Assembly: GCA_041749275.1 (NCBI GenBank)
Contig: JBGTBQ010000240.1
Location: 1-21,525, forward strand
Source: JBGTBQ01 sp041749275
GTDB lineage: Bacteria > Acidobacteriota > Blastocatellia > Pyrinomonadales > Pyrinomonadaceae
Direction: 5' to 3'
Length of the DNA stretch: 21,525 nt
Shown here one piece after another: positions 7,656-16,215 of the stretch (the first letter of the stretch is position 1; each line of letters opens with the position of its first letter). The translations under genes were made by a program, and so were the position numbers. The notes beneath the pieces are model-generated. The model saw only the letters and a list, made by a program, of their open reading frames with translations, was not told where the DNA came from and searched no databases.

Positions 7656-8219
7656 ATGGCAATTCCAGCAACGCAGATTCGGCGCGGCATGGTGATCCTC
7701 TTCGAGGGCAAGCTGTGCAAGGTCGTTGACTTCCGCCACCACACGCCGGGCAACCTGCGCGCGATGGTGCAGACGAAGCTGCGCGATCTCCGCAGCGGCT
7801 CGTCGTTCGACCACCGCTTCCGCTCGGCGGACACCATCGAGCGGGCTTCACTCGAACAGCACGAGATGGAGTATCTCTACTCCGACGGTTCACAACACCA
7901 CTTCATGAACACGGAGAACTACGAGCAGACGCACCTCAACGATGAAGACCTCGGCGATATGGCGCAGTGGCTCACACCGGGGCTGAAGCTTCAGGCCGAG
8001 TTCTATGATGGCGCTCCCATCGGCATCACGCTCCCGCCGTCGCTGGAATTGACGGTCTCCGAGACCGAGCCGACCATGAAGGGCGCGACTGTCTCGAACG
8101 TCAATAAACCGGCCAAGCTGGAGAACGGAGTGACGATTACCGTCCCCCCGTTCGTCAACGCCGGCGACCGCATCCGCGTTGACCCCAACGAAGGCCGCTA
8201 CATCGAACGGGCCAAATAA
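7656..8219 (+). CDS. efp: Translation elongation factor P, with Asn at the loop tip
   Basis: EF-P of normal length (187 residues). It binds the ribosome between the P and E sites and relieves stalling at polyproline stretches. The KOW-like N-terminal domain is at 1-62, an OB domain at about 67-127, and the C-terminal OB domain at about 130-185 ends in the signature GDRIRVDPNEGRYIERAK. The striking point is the tip of domain I: the loop reads TPGNLRAMVQTKLR, so Asn33 (codon 7752-7754) sits where Lys34 of E. coli or Arg32 of the Pseudomonas type would be. Lysylation and rhamnosylation at that site are therefore not possible, and no modification gene lies nearby. The start at 7656 gives the family-typical MAIPATQIRRGMVI; GGAG is 13 bases upstream, so the binding site is weak. 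It heads a cluster with waaA and lpxK. Confidence 0.96.
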   Translation: MAIPATQIRRGMVILFEGKLCKVVDFRHHTPGNLRAMVQTKLRDLRSGSSFDHRFRSADTIERASLEQHEMEYLYSDGSQHHFMNTENYEQTHLNDEDLGDMAQWLTPGLKLQAEFYDGAPIGITLPPSLELTVSETEPTMKGATVSNVNKPAKLENGVTITVPPFVNAGDRIRVDPNEGRYIERAK

Positions 8220-8222
8220 AGT

Positions 8223-8285
8223 AGTGATGAGTGACAAGTGACAAGCATCTACTTGTCTTCGCCAGTCACTCATCACTCGTTACTG
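8223..8285. repeat. Heptad-periodic inverted repeat in the efp-waaA gap
   Basis: The left half is built of 7-base units AGTGATG, AGTGACA, AGTGACA. The right half has GTCACTC, ATCACTC, GTTACTG, which are the complementary family. AGTGATGAGTGAC at 8223-8235 pairs perfectly with GTCACTCATCACT at 8265-8277, and an inner stem joins GACAAG (8240-8245) to CTTGTC (8252-8257). The RNA would fold just before the waaA start. There is no T-run, so it is not a classical terminator. Confidence 0.75.
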
Positions 8286-9653
8286 ATGTATTTCCTTTAC
8301 AGTCTCCTCCTCGCCGTGGGCGTCGCCGCGTTGCTGCCGCGATTCCTCTTCGACGCGCTGCGGTACGGTAAGTACGCCGCTGGCTTCGGTGAGCGCGCCG
8401 GGGGCGTGGCAGGGTTCGACGCTCGTGGGCGGCCCGTCATCTGGCTCCACTGCGTTTCCGTCGGCGAAACACAGGCTGCTCGCCCGCTCGTCAGCGCCCT
8501 GCTCGAAGAGTTCCCCGGACACGCGCTCGTCATCTCGACCACAACCCTCACGGGGCAGAGCGTGGCGCGAGAGTTGTTCGGCGAACGAGCCGCGCTCGTC
8601 TTCTACTTCCCTTTCGACTGGGCGTGGAGCGTGCGTCGCGCCCTCCGCCGCATCAACCCTTCGGTGGTGCTCCTGATGGAGACGGAGTTGTGGCCGCGCT
8701 TTCTACGCGAGTGCCGTGCGCGGAACGTCCCCGTCGCAATGGTCAACGGGCGCATCTCGGAAACCTCCTTTCGCCGCTACCGCCTCATCGGATTCTTCGT
8801 GCGGCGCGTCGTCTCGGACATCTCGCTGGCCGTCATGCAGACCGAGGCGGATGCCGAGCGCGTCCGCGCGCTCGGACTGCCGCGCGCGCGCGTCAAGGTC
8901 GCGGGTAACATCAAATTCGACACGAAGGAAGAGCGCGGCGAGCAGATGCTGACCGCGGAACTGCGCCGCAGGTTTCGTTTCGACGGGTCTCGCCCGCTCA
9001 TCGTCGCCGCGAGCACACACGCTCCGGAAGAGCGCATCGTGCTCGACGCTTACAGGCGACTGGCCGGCGCTTTAGCAGGGAAACGCCCGCGACTCCTGCT
9101 CGCTCCCCGCCATCCCGAACGGTTCGACGAAGTCGCATCCCGGATCGAGGCTTCCGGCATCGCATGGGTACGTCGCTCGGCGTCGCCCCTTGAAGTATCC
9201 GACACAGACGCTGATGTCGTCCTGCTCGATACCATCGGCGAGTTGCGCGCCGTCTACACGCTCGCCGACATCGTCTTCGTTGGCGGCAGCATCGCCCGCA
9301 CCGGCGGGCACAACGTACTCGAACCAGCCGCCGCCGCGAAGTGCGTGGTCACCGGCGCGCACACTTTTAACTTCGCCTCCATCGTCAGCTCGTTCCACGC
9401 GCAACAGGCGCTCGTCCAGCTTCCCCCACTCGATGAAGCCGAGGCTCCCGAAGCCCTTGCGCGAGTCCTCAGCGATCTCCTCGCGGACGACGAGCGGCGA
9501 CAACGCATTGGCGAGAGGGCGCACGCGGCGCTCGAACAGAATCGCGGCGCGACCACGCGCACCATCAAACTGCTTGCACCACTCTTACAAGGGATATCAG
9601 AGGCCAGAGGTCAGATATTGGTGAAAGATGGCGCCCTGACATCCGACATCTAA
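8286..9653 (+). CDS. waaA: 3-deoxy-D-manno-octulosonic acid (Kdo) transferase
   Basis: This enzyme transfers Kdo from CMP-Kdo to lipid IVA at the inner face of the cytoplasmic membrane. The product has 455 residues from the ATG at 8286. A membrane anchor covers about 2-20. The N-terminal GT-B domain has GFGERAGG and WLHCVSVGE, whose Glu matches the catalytic base position of the family, then STTTLTGQ and LLMETELWPRF. The C-terminal domain has KFDTKEERGEQM, IVAASTHAPEE, APRHPERF and the strong GGHNVLEPAA motif for nucleotide-sugar binding. An upstream GTG at 8238 is in frame but would translate the intergenic repeat, so 8286 is preferred. The last residues, from about GISEARGQ, are encoded by a second heptad repeat, which also supplies the stop codon. 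It sits between efp and lpxK, 19 bases before the latter. Confidence 0.95.
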   Translation: MYFLYSLLLAVGVAALLPRFLFDALRYGKYAAGFGERAGGVAGFDARGRPVIWLHCVSVGETQAARPLVSALLEEFPGHALVISTTTLTGQSVARELFGERAALVFYFPFDWAWSVRRALRRINPSVVLLMETELWPRFLRECRARNVPVAMVNGRISETSFRRYRLIGFFVRRVVSDISLAVMQTEADAERVRALGLPRARVKVAGNIKFDTKEERGEQMLTAELRRRFRFDGSRPLIVAASTHAPEERIVLDAYRRLAGALAGKRPRLLLAPRHPERFDEVASRIEASGIAWVRRSASPLEVSDTDADVVLLDTIGELRAVYTLADIVFVGGSIARTGGHNVLEPAAAAKCVVTGAHTFNFASIVSSFHAQQALVQLPPLDEAEAPEALARVLSDLLADDERRQRIGERAHAALEQNRGATTRTIKLLAPLLQGISEARGQILVKDGALTSDI

Positions 9654-9664
9654 CATCCGTCAGC
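9597..9664. repeat. Heptad-periodic repeat spanning the waaA 3' end
   Basis: Units TCAGAGG, CCAGAGG, TCAGATA (9597-9617) are followed after 19 bases by TGACATC, CGACATC, TAACATC, CGTCAGC (9637-9664). The second block is the rough reverse complement of the first family, so this is an imperfect inverted array with a 7-base period. The waaA stop codon TAA (9651-9653) is the start of the third right-hand unit. The arrangement is like the one at 8223-8285 but with a different unit sequence. Confidence 0.7.
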
Positions 9665-9672
9665 TACATTTT

Positions 9673-10734
9673 ATGTCGTCGCCTGCACTCGCGCCCCTCA
9701 GTTCACTTTACGGCGCGGTTGTCCGCGCGCGACAGGCTCTCTTCCGCAGGGGAATTTGCAAGACTCATCGCGTCGGCGCAAAGGTGATTAGCGTCGGCAA
9801 CATCACGACCGGTGGGACGGGCAAGACCCCGCTCGTCGAGTGGCTCGCGCGTGTGGTGGCGGACGAGGGAAAGCGCGCGTGTGTTTTGACGCGGGGCTAC
9901 GGGCGCAAGGAGACGCGCGTGCGCGTCGTCGTATCTGATGGAAAGCGTCTCTTGGCCGACGCGCGCGAGGGCGGTGACGAACCGCGCCTGCTGGCGGAAA
10001 ATCTTCTCGGCACGGCAGCGGTCGTCAGCGATGCCAACCGCGTGGCCGGCGCGCTCTGGGTGTTGGAGAATTTACAGGCTGAAGTCTTCATCCTCGACGA
10101 CGGCTTCCAGCACCTGCGCCTCGCGCGCGACCTCGACATCGTGACGCTTGACGCGACTACGCCGTGGGGCGGCGGCCACCTGCTCCCGCGCGGTCGTCTG
10201 CGCGAGCCTCTGGAAGGGCTGGCACGCGCCGGCTGCATCGTCATCACGCGCGCCGACCACGCGGACGACCTCGCCGCGCTGCGCGCTGAAGTTCAGCGTT
10301 TGAGCGACGCGCGCGTCCCCGTTATCACTTCACGAGTGAAGACTCTCGGCTTTCAACCGCTCGCGCCTTCGTCGGCGGGCGTCGAACTTCTTGAGAGCGA
10401 CGCTGTCAGGCAATCGGTTGGAGCTTTCTGCGCTATCGGTAACCCGTGGGCCTTCTTCAAGCATTTACGAAAGGACGGCTTCCGCTTGAACTACACGCGC
10501 GTGTTCCCCGACCATCATGTCTTCACACAAGCTGACGTGGATGAGTTTGAAAGGGCGGCGGCGGCGAGTGGCGCTCATGCGCTTTTGACCACGGCGAAGG
10601 ACGCGGTCAAGCTTCGCGCGCTCAATTTCACGCTGCCGGTTTTCGTCGTCGAGATAGGTTTAGAGTTTGACGAAGAGGAAATGTTGAGGAGTCTGGTACG
10701 TAAAGCGATCAACCAACCGAGGAGCGAAAAGTAA
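9673..10734 (+). CDS. lpxK: Tetraacyldisaccharide 4'-kinase
   Basis: LpxK phosphorylates the 4' position of the lipid A disaccharide to form lipid IVA, the direct acceptor of the Kdo transferase encoded just upstream. The product has 353 residues, slightly longer than the E. coli enzyme. It shows the N-terminal LSSLYGAVVRARQALFRRG amphipathic membrane-contact helix at about 8-26. A Walker A P-loop lies in GNITTGGTGKTPLVEWLA at about 42-59. Further on are the conserved LTRGYGR (about 73-79), a GDEPRLLA motif, DDGFQHLRLARDLDIVTLDA (about 141-160) with the catalytic Asp region, and LLPRGRLREP. The ATG is 19 bases after the waaA stop with no Shine-Dalgarno site visible, which suggests coupling to waaA translation. 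Gene order waaA-lpxK makes pathway sense. Confidence 0.95.
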   Translation: MSSPALAPLSSLYGAVVRARQALFRRGICKTHRVGAKVISVGNITTGGTGKTPLVEWLARVVADEGKRACVLTRGYGRKETRVRVVVSDGKRLLADAREGGDEPRLLAENLLGTAAVVSDANRVAGALWVLENLQAEVFILDDGFQHLRLARDLDIVTLDATTPWGGGHLLPRGRLREPLEGLARAGCIVITRADHADDLAALRAEVQRLSDARVPVITSRVKTLGFQPLAPSSAGVELLESDAVRQSVGAFCAIGNPWAFFKHLRKDGFRLNYTRVFPDHHVFTQADVDEFERAAAASGAHALLTTAKDAVKLRALNFTLPVFVVEIGLEFDEEEMLRSLVRKAINQPRSEK

Positions 10735-10781
10735 CAAGCTCACTCCTGTCGTTATATCAACAGCGCCTCGTCAATGTTGTT

Positions 10782-10797
10782 TTGAGCGTTGGCTCAA
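10782..10797. repeat. Small hairpin downstream of lpxK
   Basis: TTGAGC at 10782-10787 and GCTCAA at 10792-10797 form a six-base stem with a GTTG loop, 47 bases after the lpxK stop. T residues precede rather than follow it on the plus strand, so it is not a standard terminator. The rest of the 195-base gap before the next receptor shows no clear promoter pair. Confidence 0.35.
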
Positions 10798-10929
10798 GCG
10801 TCAACGGTGTGCGTCGCCGGCGTGTCGGTTAACTACGAAGCTTGGTAGTAGTTGATTTGATAGGCTAAGGTTCATTCGATTATTGAAGTTTACATCTTGC
10901 CGCACTCTTGCTCGACGAATGAGTCTACT

Positions 10930-13707
10930 ATGAATTTTTCAAGGTTCCATCTGTTCTCTCTTGCCGTTTTTTTCCTTCTGTCGCCTGTCATCTCCCTGCC
11001 GAGCGTGCACGCCCAACAAGCCCAGCGAGGAAGCGTGGAGGGCGTCATTAGGGACGCCTCCGGGGCCGCCGTGAGTAAAGCCCGCGTCTATCTGCTCGGC
11101 CCTCAACAGACTTTACTGAAGACAGCGATGAGTGATACGGAGGGACGTTTCCTCATCGAAGACGTGCCCGCGGGGTCATATCTCGTGCGCGTTTCCCACA
11201 GTGGTTTTGCGGCTCAACGAATCGCCGCCGACGTGACGCACGGGGGCCGGAAGACCCTTAACATCACGCTCTCTATTGAATCGCTCTCCGAGCAGGTGAC
11301 GGTGACGGCGGAGGCGGGACAGGTTTCCGACGCGCGAAGCAATGCCCAGCCCATCAACGTCATCAATGAAAAAGAGATTTTAGAGAGAGCGCCGGAAGTC
11401 GTGGCACAGGTCGTTGCCGAAGAACCGGGTGTCAATCTGCAACGCACGAGTCCGTCGCTCAGTGCTGTTTTCGTGCGCGGACTGACGGGCCGAAATGTCG
11501 CCGTCTATGTTGACGGTGTGCGTTACACGACGAGCGCGCAGCGTGGCGGCGTCGGCACGTTTTTTAGTCTCATCGAACCGTCGAGCCTTGAGACCGTCGA
11601 AATACTGCGCGGGCCGAACAGTTCGCAGTACGGGTCGGACGTGCTCGGCGGCGTCGTCAACTTCATATCTCGTGCGCCGGTTTATGGCGACAACGACAGC
11701 AAGTTCCACGGCCACACGAATCTCTTTTACACCTCCGCGAGCAACGGCTTCGGCGGCAACACCTTGGTCACCTACGGCACGCGGCGCTATGGCATATTGC
11801 TCAACCTGAACGCGCGGCGTATCAACCGATTGCGACCCGGAGGCGGCATTGACGGTCACGCGGCGGTAACCCGTTTCCTCGGCCTCTCTTCGGATGTTTT
11901 CGGCGAGCGCCTGTCGGATACGGCGTTTACGCAGTACGGCGGATTGGTGAGAACCAACTTCAACCTCGACGACACGACCCAACTGCTCTTCAGCTACGCG
12001 CGCAATCAGCAGGATGGAGGCCGGCGCTACGATCAACTTCTGGGTGGTGACGGAAACCTCATCGCCGACTTGCGGAACCTGATGACCGATCTCTTCTATG
12101 CGCGCCTCGTCAAACACAATCTGGGTTTCTTCGATAACGCTTCTTTCACATTCTCTTACAACGGACAGCGCGAGGAGCGCGTCAATCAGGGTGGGCAGGG
12201 CAACCCGCTCGCCGCGATAACCAATCAGCGCGAGCGCACAAACGTTCTCGGCTTCAACTTTTATCTCGACAAGCAAATCGGCGACCGCAACACGGTCACG
12301 TTCGGCGGCGATGTGTATCGAGACAAGATCAACTCCCCGGCGTTCACTTTCGATCCCGTCACCGGAACGACGACCGACTCGCGCCCGCGCGTGCCAAACG
12401 GAGCGCGCTATCTTTCATTTGGCGTCTTTGTGCAAGACACCTACACGGCCATCCCCGACCGCCTGCGCTTGAGCGGCGCGCTGCGTTACAGCGTCGCCTC
12501 CTATAAATCACGCGCGGCCAACGCCCCGCTCGGCGCTAATGGTCGTCCGCTCTTTCCCGACGACAGCCAACGCTTCGATGCCTTATCAGGCCGCGTCGGC
12601 GCCGTCTTAACAGTGGGCGGCGGCTTCGACATCGCGGCGAAGTACACGCGCGGCTTTCGCGCGCCGAACACGACTGACTTAGGGATCATTGGACTCGTCG
12701 GCAACGGATTTGAAGTTGATGCGGCGACCGCGGCGAGCCTCGGCGGTTTGATCGGGACGACGGCTGGAGCCGATGCGGTTTCGTCAGGAATCCCGGTCAC
12801 ACGCCTCGACCCCGAAACCAGCGACAGTTTCGATCTCAGTTTTCGCTATACACACCCGCGCTTCAGAACCGAGTTGACGGGTTTTACGAATAAATTGAAG
12901 GACGTGTATTTCGATCAAGCCCTCGTCTTACCACCGGGCGCGGTCGGCAGGTTCTTAGGCAGCGAACAGATCGTTGCACAAAACGCTAACGGCCTTGTCT
13001 TCGTCGCCGCCGCCACAAGTCCGGTTCTCGTGCGCGTCAACTACGACGATGCGCGCTTCAACGGCGTCGAGTTCAACACCGAAGCACTTCTCGGCGCCGA
13101 TTTCACCGCAAACGGCAACTTCACCTACGTCCGCGCACATAGTCTCCTTAACGGATTGCCGCCGAACGTCGAAGGCGGCGTCCCGCCCGCCACCGGCTTC
13201 GTGAGCTTGCGCTATCAACCGCGCGGTGCCGCGCGCTTTTATATCGAAGCTTATTCGACGCTTGCCGCGAGACAGAATCGCCTCTCGTCGCTCGACCTCT
13301 CCGACCGCCGCACCGGCGCGGCACGTTCCCGCGCGCAAATCCAGAACTTCTTCCGTCGGGGAGCTTGTGTGCGTGGGCTGACCACTCCGGGCGCCACGGG
13401 ATGCGGTTCCGCGGGCGGCATCCTGATTCCCACCGGCGAGACACTGGCGCAGGTGCAGAACCGACTCCTCCCGATTGGCGCAACCATCAACGGCGTTCAC
13501 ATCGTTGATAACAACACGAGCGTTCCGCTCTTCACCGCCGTCCCCGGATACGGACTCGTCGGTCTGCGCGGCGCGGTTCGTTTGGGCGAGCGTTCGGAGA
13601 TTTTCATCAACTTCGAGAACATCGCGGACAAATCTCATCGCGGCATCAGTTGGGGCGTAGACGGGCCGGGCCGCGCCGTGACCGCGCGCTATCGCTTCAG
13701 TTTTTAA
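10930..13707 (+). CDS. TonB-dependent receptor with carboxypeptidase-regulatory-like domain and plug
   Basis: An outer-membrane receptor of 925 residues from the ATG at 10930. An in-frame TTG at 10897 is possible but only adds residues before the signal peptide. Residues 1-30 are a signal peptide (hydrophobic FHLFSLAVFFLLSPVISL, ending near VHAQ). About 36-115 is a carboxypeptidase-regulatory-like domain (GSVEGVIRDASGAAVSKARVYL). About 125-245 is a classical plug: PINVINEKEILERAP, EEPGVNLQR, VFVRGLTGRNVAVYVDGVRY, VEILRGPNSSQYGSDVLGGVVNF. The barrel follows and ends in YRFSF with a terminal Phe. The plug is closer to BtuB/heme/siderophore receptors than that of the receptor at 528-3848, so a small ligand is more likely (inference). 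The beta-propeller gene starts 24 bases after the stop, implying co-transcription. Ligand unknown. Confidence 0.93.
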   Translation: MNFSRFHLFSLAVFFLLSPVISLPSVHAQQAQRGSVEGVIRDASGAAVSKARVYLLGPQQTLLKTAMSDTEGRFLIEDVPAGSYLVRVSHSGFAAQRIAADVTHGGRKTLNITLSIESLSEQVTVTAEAGQVSDARSNAQPINVINEKEILERAPEVVAQVVAEEPGVNLQRTSPSLSAVFVRGLTGRNVAVYVDGVRYTTSAQRGGVGTFFSLIEPSSLETVEILRGPNSSQYGSDVLGGVVNFISRAPVYGDNDSKFHGHTNLFYTSASNGFGGNTLVTYGTRRYGILLNLNARRINRLRPGGGIDGHAAVTRFLGLSSDVFGERLSDTAFTQYGGLVRTNFNLDDTTQLLFSYARNQQDGGRRYDQLLGGDGNLIADLRNLMTDLFYARLVKHNLGFFDNASFTFSYNGQREERVNQGGQGNPLAAITNQRERTNVLGFNFYLDKQIGDRNTVTFGGDVYRDKINSPAFTFDPVTGTTTDSRPRVPNGARYLSFGVFVQDTYTAIPDRLRLSGALRYSVASYKSRAANAPLGANGRPLFPDDSQRFDALSGRVGAVLTVGGGFDIAAKYTRGFRAPNTTDLGIIGLVGNGFEVDAATAASLGGLIGTTAGADAVSSGIPVTRLDPETSDSFDLSFRYTHPRFRTELTGFTNKLKDVYFDQALVLPPGAVGRFLGSEQIVAQNANGLVFVAAATSPVLVRVNYDDARFNGVEFNTEALLGADFTANGNFTYVRAHSLLNGLPPNVEGGVPPATGFVSLRYQPRGAARFYIEAYSTLAARQNRLSSLDLSDRRTGAARSRAQIQNFFRRGACVRGLTTPGATGCGSAGGILIPTGETLAQVQNRLLPIGATINGVHIVDNNTSVPLFTAVPGYGLVGLRGAVRLGERSEIFINFENIADKSHRGISWGVDGPGRAVTARYRFSF

Positions 13708-13731
13708 GGCGGTCTGGCGTACATTCATCCC

Positions 13732-15942
13732 GTGGCTGGCCGGTCTACAAAGCTGACTGTCTTTCCAATCCTTTTCGCCGCTCGAAAGACTTTCAGTACA
13801 CTCTTCATCCTCGTCGCCGTTATCGGCGTCTTTTCTCCCGCGCTTGCGCGGCGGCACGCCGCCACAACGCAACCGTGCACGCAACTCAAGTTCGCTCCCG
13901 CGCGCAATCTTCCAACCGGAGATTTGCCTGTCGCCGTCATCGCTGAAGACTTTAACCGCGACGGCAACGTTGATCTTGCGGTTACGAATAACGGCGCCAG
14001 CACCGTCTCGGTTTTTCTCGGTACAGGCGTCGGCGGTTTCGCCCCTCAAACCGCCTATCCGGTCGGGAGAGGCCCGCGCTCGCTGGGGGTGGGAGACTTC
14101 GACGGCGATAGACAACTCGACCTCGTCACTGCCGACAATCTTGCCGACACAGTCTCTATCATCCGCGGCGACGGTCGCGGACGCTTCGACGCCCCGTCGA
14201 GTTTCAAAACCGGGAGTTCTCCCGTCACCGCCGCCGCTGGTGATTTCAACGGCGATGGAAACCTCGACCTCGTCACCGCTAACGCCGGCTCTAACAGTGT
14301 CTCGCTGCTTGTCGGTGACGGCAAAGGCGTTTTGTCCGCCCCGTCTCATTTCGCTGTCGGCGAAAGTCCCTTCTCACTCACGTTGGGTGATTTCAACGGC
14401 GACGCGAGACTTGATCTAGCGACATCAGACTCACGTGGCGGGGGCGTGTCCGTCCTGCTCGGCGACGGGCGCGGCGGGTTCACACAGGCTTTGAACTTTG
14501 CGGCGGGCATCACACCCACGCACGTCATTGCCGGCGATGCGAACGGCGACGGGCGGCTCGATTTGCTCGTCGCCAATTTCGGCTCGAACGATCTTTCTCT
14601 GCTCGCGGGAGACGGTCGCGGCGGCTTTCACACAGCGAGAGCTTTCGCCACCGGGCTGAAACCTATCTCCGTCTTCGCGGGCGACCTCGACGCGGACGGC
14701 AACGCCGACCTCGTGACCGCGAACGAAGGCTCCGAGGCCGTGAGTGTGCTTTTCGGCAATGGGCATGGGAGTTTCTCAAAACCCGTTTACCTCCCAGTGC
14801 AGTCGAACCCGGTTGCGGTTGCGGCGGGCGATCTTGATGGCGATGGGTGGATTGACCTCGCAGTTGCGAACGATGGGTCGAATTCGGTGACGGTTCTGGG
14901 AGGGGCGGGAACGCGGAAGTTTCTCGCCCCGAAGCATTACCCGGTCGGTCGGAACCCTCGCTCACTCGCGTTCGGTGATTTTAACGGAGACGGAATCAAA
15001 GACATCGCAGTGGCATCCATCAACTCTAAAAGTCTCTCGATCCTGCGCGGCAAAGGCAAACTCGCATTAGACACGGCTTCCGTCATCACGCTCCCATCCG
15101 ACCCCGCACACTTGACCGTCGCCGATTTCAACCTCGACGGTCAAGCCGACATCGCCACGGCGAACCCGCGCGCGAACGAGATCAACGTGCTGCTCGGCGA
15201 TGGCAGGTCTTTTGGCCCACCGGCGCGAATCCCTACGGGGCGCGGCCCTCGCTCGGTCGTGGCGCGGGATTTCAACGCGGATCGGAAGCCTGACCTCGCG
15301 GTCGCGTGCGAAGCGTCGAACAGCGTTTCCGTTCACTTTGGCAACGGCAAAGGTATTTTCTCGGACGCACGTAATTTTGCGGTTGGAGCCAGACCAATCT
15401 CGCTCGCCGTGAGCGACTTCGACCGCGATGGGAGGCTCGATCTGGTGACCGCAAATGCTAAAGGGAGCAGCGTGTCCGTCCTGCTCAATGATGGCGCGGG
15501 CGGATATAAACAGGCTGTGAGTTTCCCCGCCGGGACGAGTCCCGCCGCGGTCTCCGTCGCCGACTTCAACCACGACCAGAAGGCCGATCTTGTCATCGCG
15601 GACTACGGGACGAATAGACTGATCGTCCTCGCCGGCAACGGTATGGGCGGTTTTTCCTCCGCCCCATCTTTCAAGACAGGCTACAATCCTTACTTTGTCA
15701 CGCTCGCCGACTTCGACGCCGACGGCAAACCAGACCTCGCGGTTGCGAACACCGGCGCCCGCTCGGTTTCGATACTGCGCGGCGCAGGGTCTGGCAAGTT
15801 TAACCTTCCGTTCGACATCATCGTCGGCGACCACCCGCGCGGAATCGCGGTCGCGGATTTTGACGGCGACCGCTTGCCAGACTTCGCCGTTGTGAACTCC
15901 GGCGACAACAGCTTAGGGGTCTTCAAAAACATCTGCCGGTAG
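13732..15942 (+). CDS. Secreted FG-GAP/VCBS repeat protein, 14 blades
   Basis: A 736-residue exported protein made almost wholly of beta-propeller blades. An N-terminal hydrophobic segment (KTFSTLFILVAVIGVFSPALA, ending near residue 39) is a signal peptide. From about residue 60 to the end I count 14 consecutive repeats of about 47 residues. The consensus runs from a hydrophobic strand to DFNGDGxxDLVTANxGSNSVSVLLGDGxGGF. The DxNxDGxxDL core is the calcium-binding loop of FG-GAP/VCBS blades; several blades vary it (DFDGDRQLDL, DFNADRKPDL). Fourteen fits two seven-bladed propellers in tandem. The start is GTG at 13732; no upstream in-frame ATG exists and no strong ribosome binding site is seen, so coupling to the receptor 24 bases upstream is likely. 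It may bind or present the receptor's substrate at the surface (inference). Confidence 0.9.
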   Translation: MAGRSTKLTVFPILFAARKTFSTLFILVAVIGVFSPALARRHAATTQPCTQLKFAPARNLPTGDLPVAVIAEDFNRDGNVDLAVTNNGASTVSVFLGTGVGGFAPQTAYPVGRGPRSLGVGDFDGDRQLDLVTADNLADTVSIIRGDGRGRFDAPSSFKTGSSPVTAAAGDFNGDGNLDLVTANAGSNSVSLLVGDGKGVLSAPSHFAVGESPFSLTLGDFNGDARLDLATSDSRGGGVSVLLGDGRGGFTQALNFAAGITPTHVIAGDANGDGRLDLLVANFGSNDLSLLAGDGRGGFHTARAFATGLKPISVFAGDLDADGNADLVTANEGSEAVSVLFGNGHGSFSKPVYLPVQSNPVAVAAGDLDGDGWIDLAVANDGSNSVTVLGGAGTRKFLAPKHYPVGRNPRSLAFGDFNGDGIKDIAVASINSKSLSILRGKGKLALDTASVITLPSDPAHLTVADFNLDGQADIATANPRANEINVLLGDGRSFGPPARIPTGRGPRSVVARDFNADRKPDLAVACEASNSVSVHFGNGKGIFSDARNFAVGARPISLAVSDFDRDGRLDLVTANAKGSSVSVLLNDGAGGYKQAVSFPAGTSPAAVSVADFNHDQKADLVIADYGTNRLIVLAGNGMGGFSSAPSFKTGYNPYFVTLADFDADGKPDLAVANTGARSVSILRGAGSGKFNLPFDIIVGDHPRGIAVADFDGDRLPDFAVVNSGDNSLGVFKNICR

Positions 15943-16215
15943 ACTCTGCGCCCGTCAAGTAAAAATGTCGGCTCTTTTTATCAAGGGTCTGGAATTTTTC
16001 TTCCCGAAATGTTAGTCTGTTTTTGCGCTGGCTCATGGTCACGATCCGGCGCATGTTGTAAGCCCCATCTCGACAGTTCTTCCAGTACTCTTAACAGGTA
16101 TAGCGGTCGAATCTCTGATGAAGCTCTGCTTTGTTCAGCCGGTCTCTGAATGCACTTTGCCCCGGTCAACCTCATTTCGCCCGCGCTCTCCGGTATAAAA
16201 CTTAGAGGAACCCTG

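Noticed and set aside
8238..8285. GTG at 8238 as the start of waaA
   Set aside because: It would translate the intergenic inverted repeat; ATG 8286 begins exactly at the family's membrane anchor.
12955..14349. 464-codon open frame on the minus strand
   Set aside because: It lies antisense across the end of the TonB receptor and the start of the propeller gene, both strongly supported; its composition is what GC-rich antisense of repeated blades would give.
15943..16215. Terminator after the propeller gene
   Set aside because: AAAAATG and CTTTTTA near 15961-15980 do not form a stable GC stem; no real terminator could be shown.
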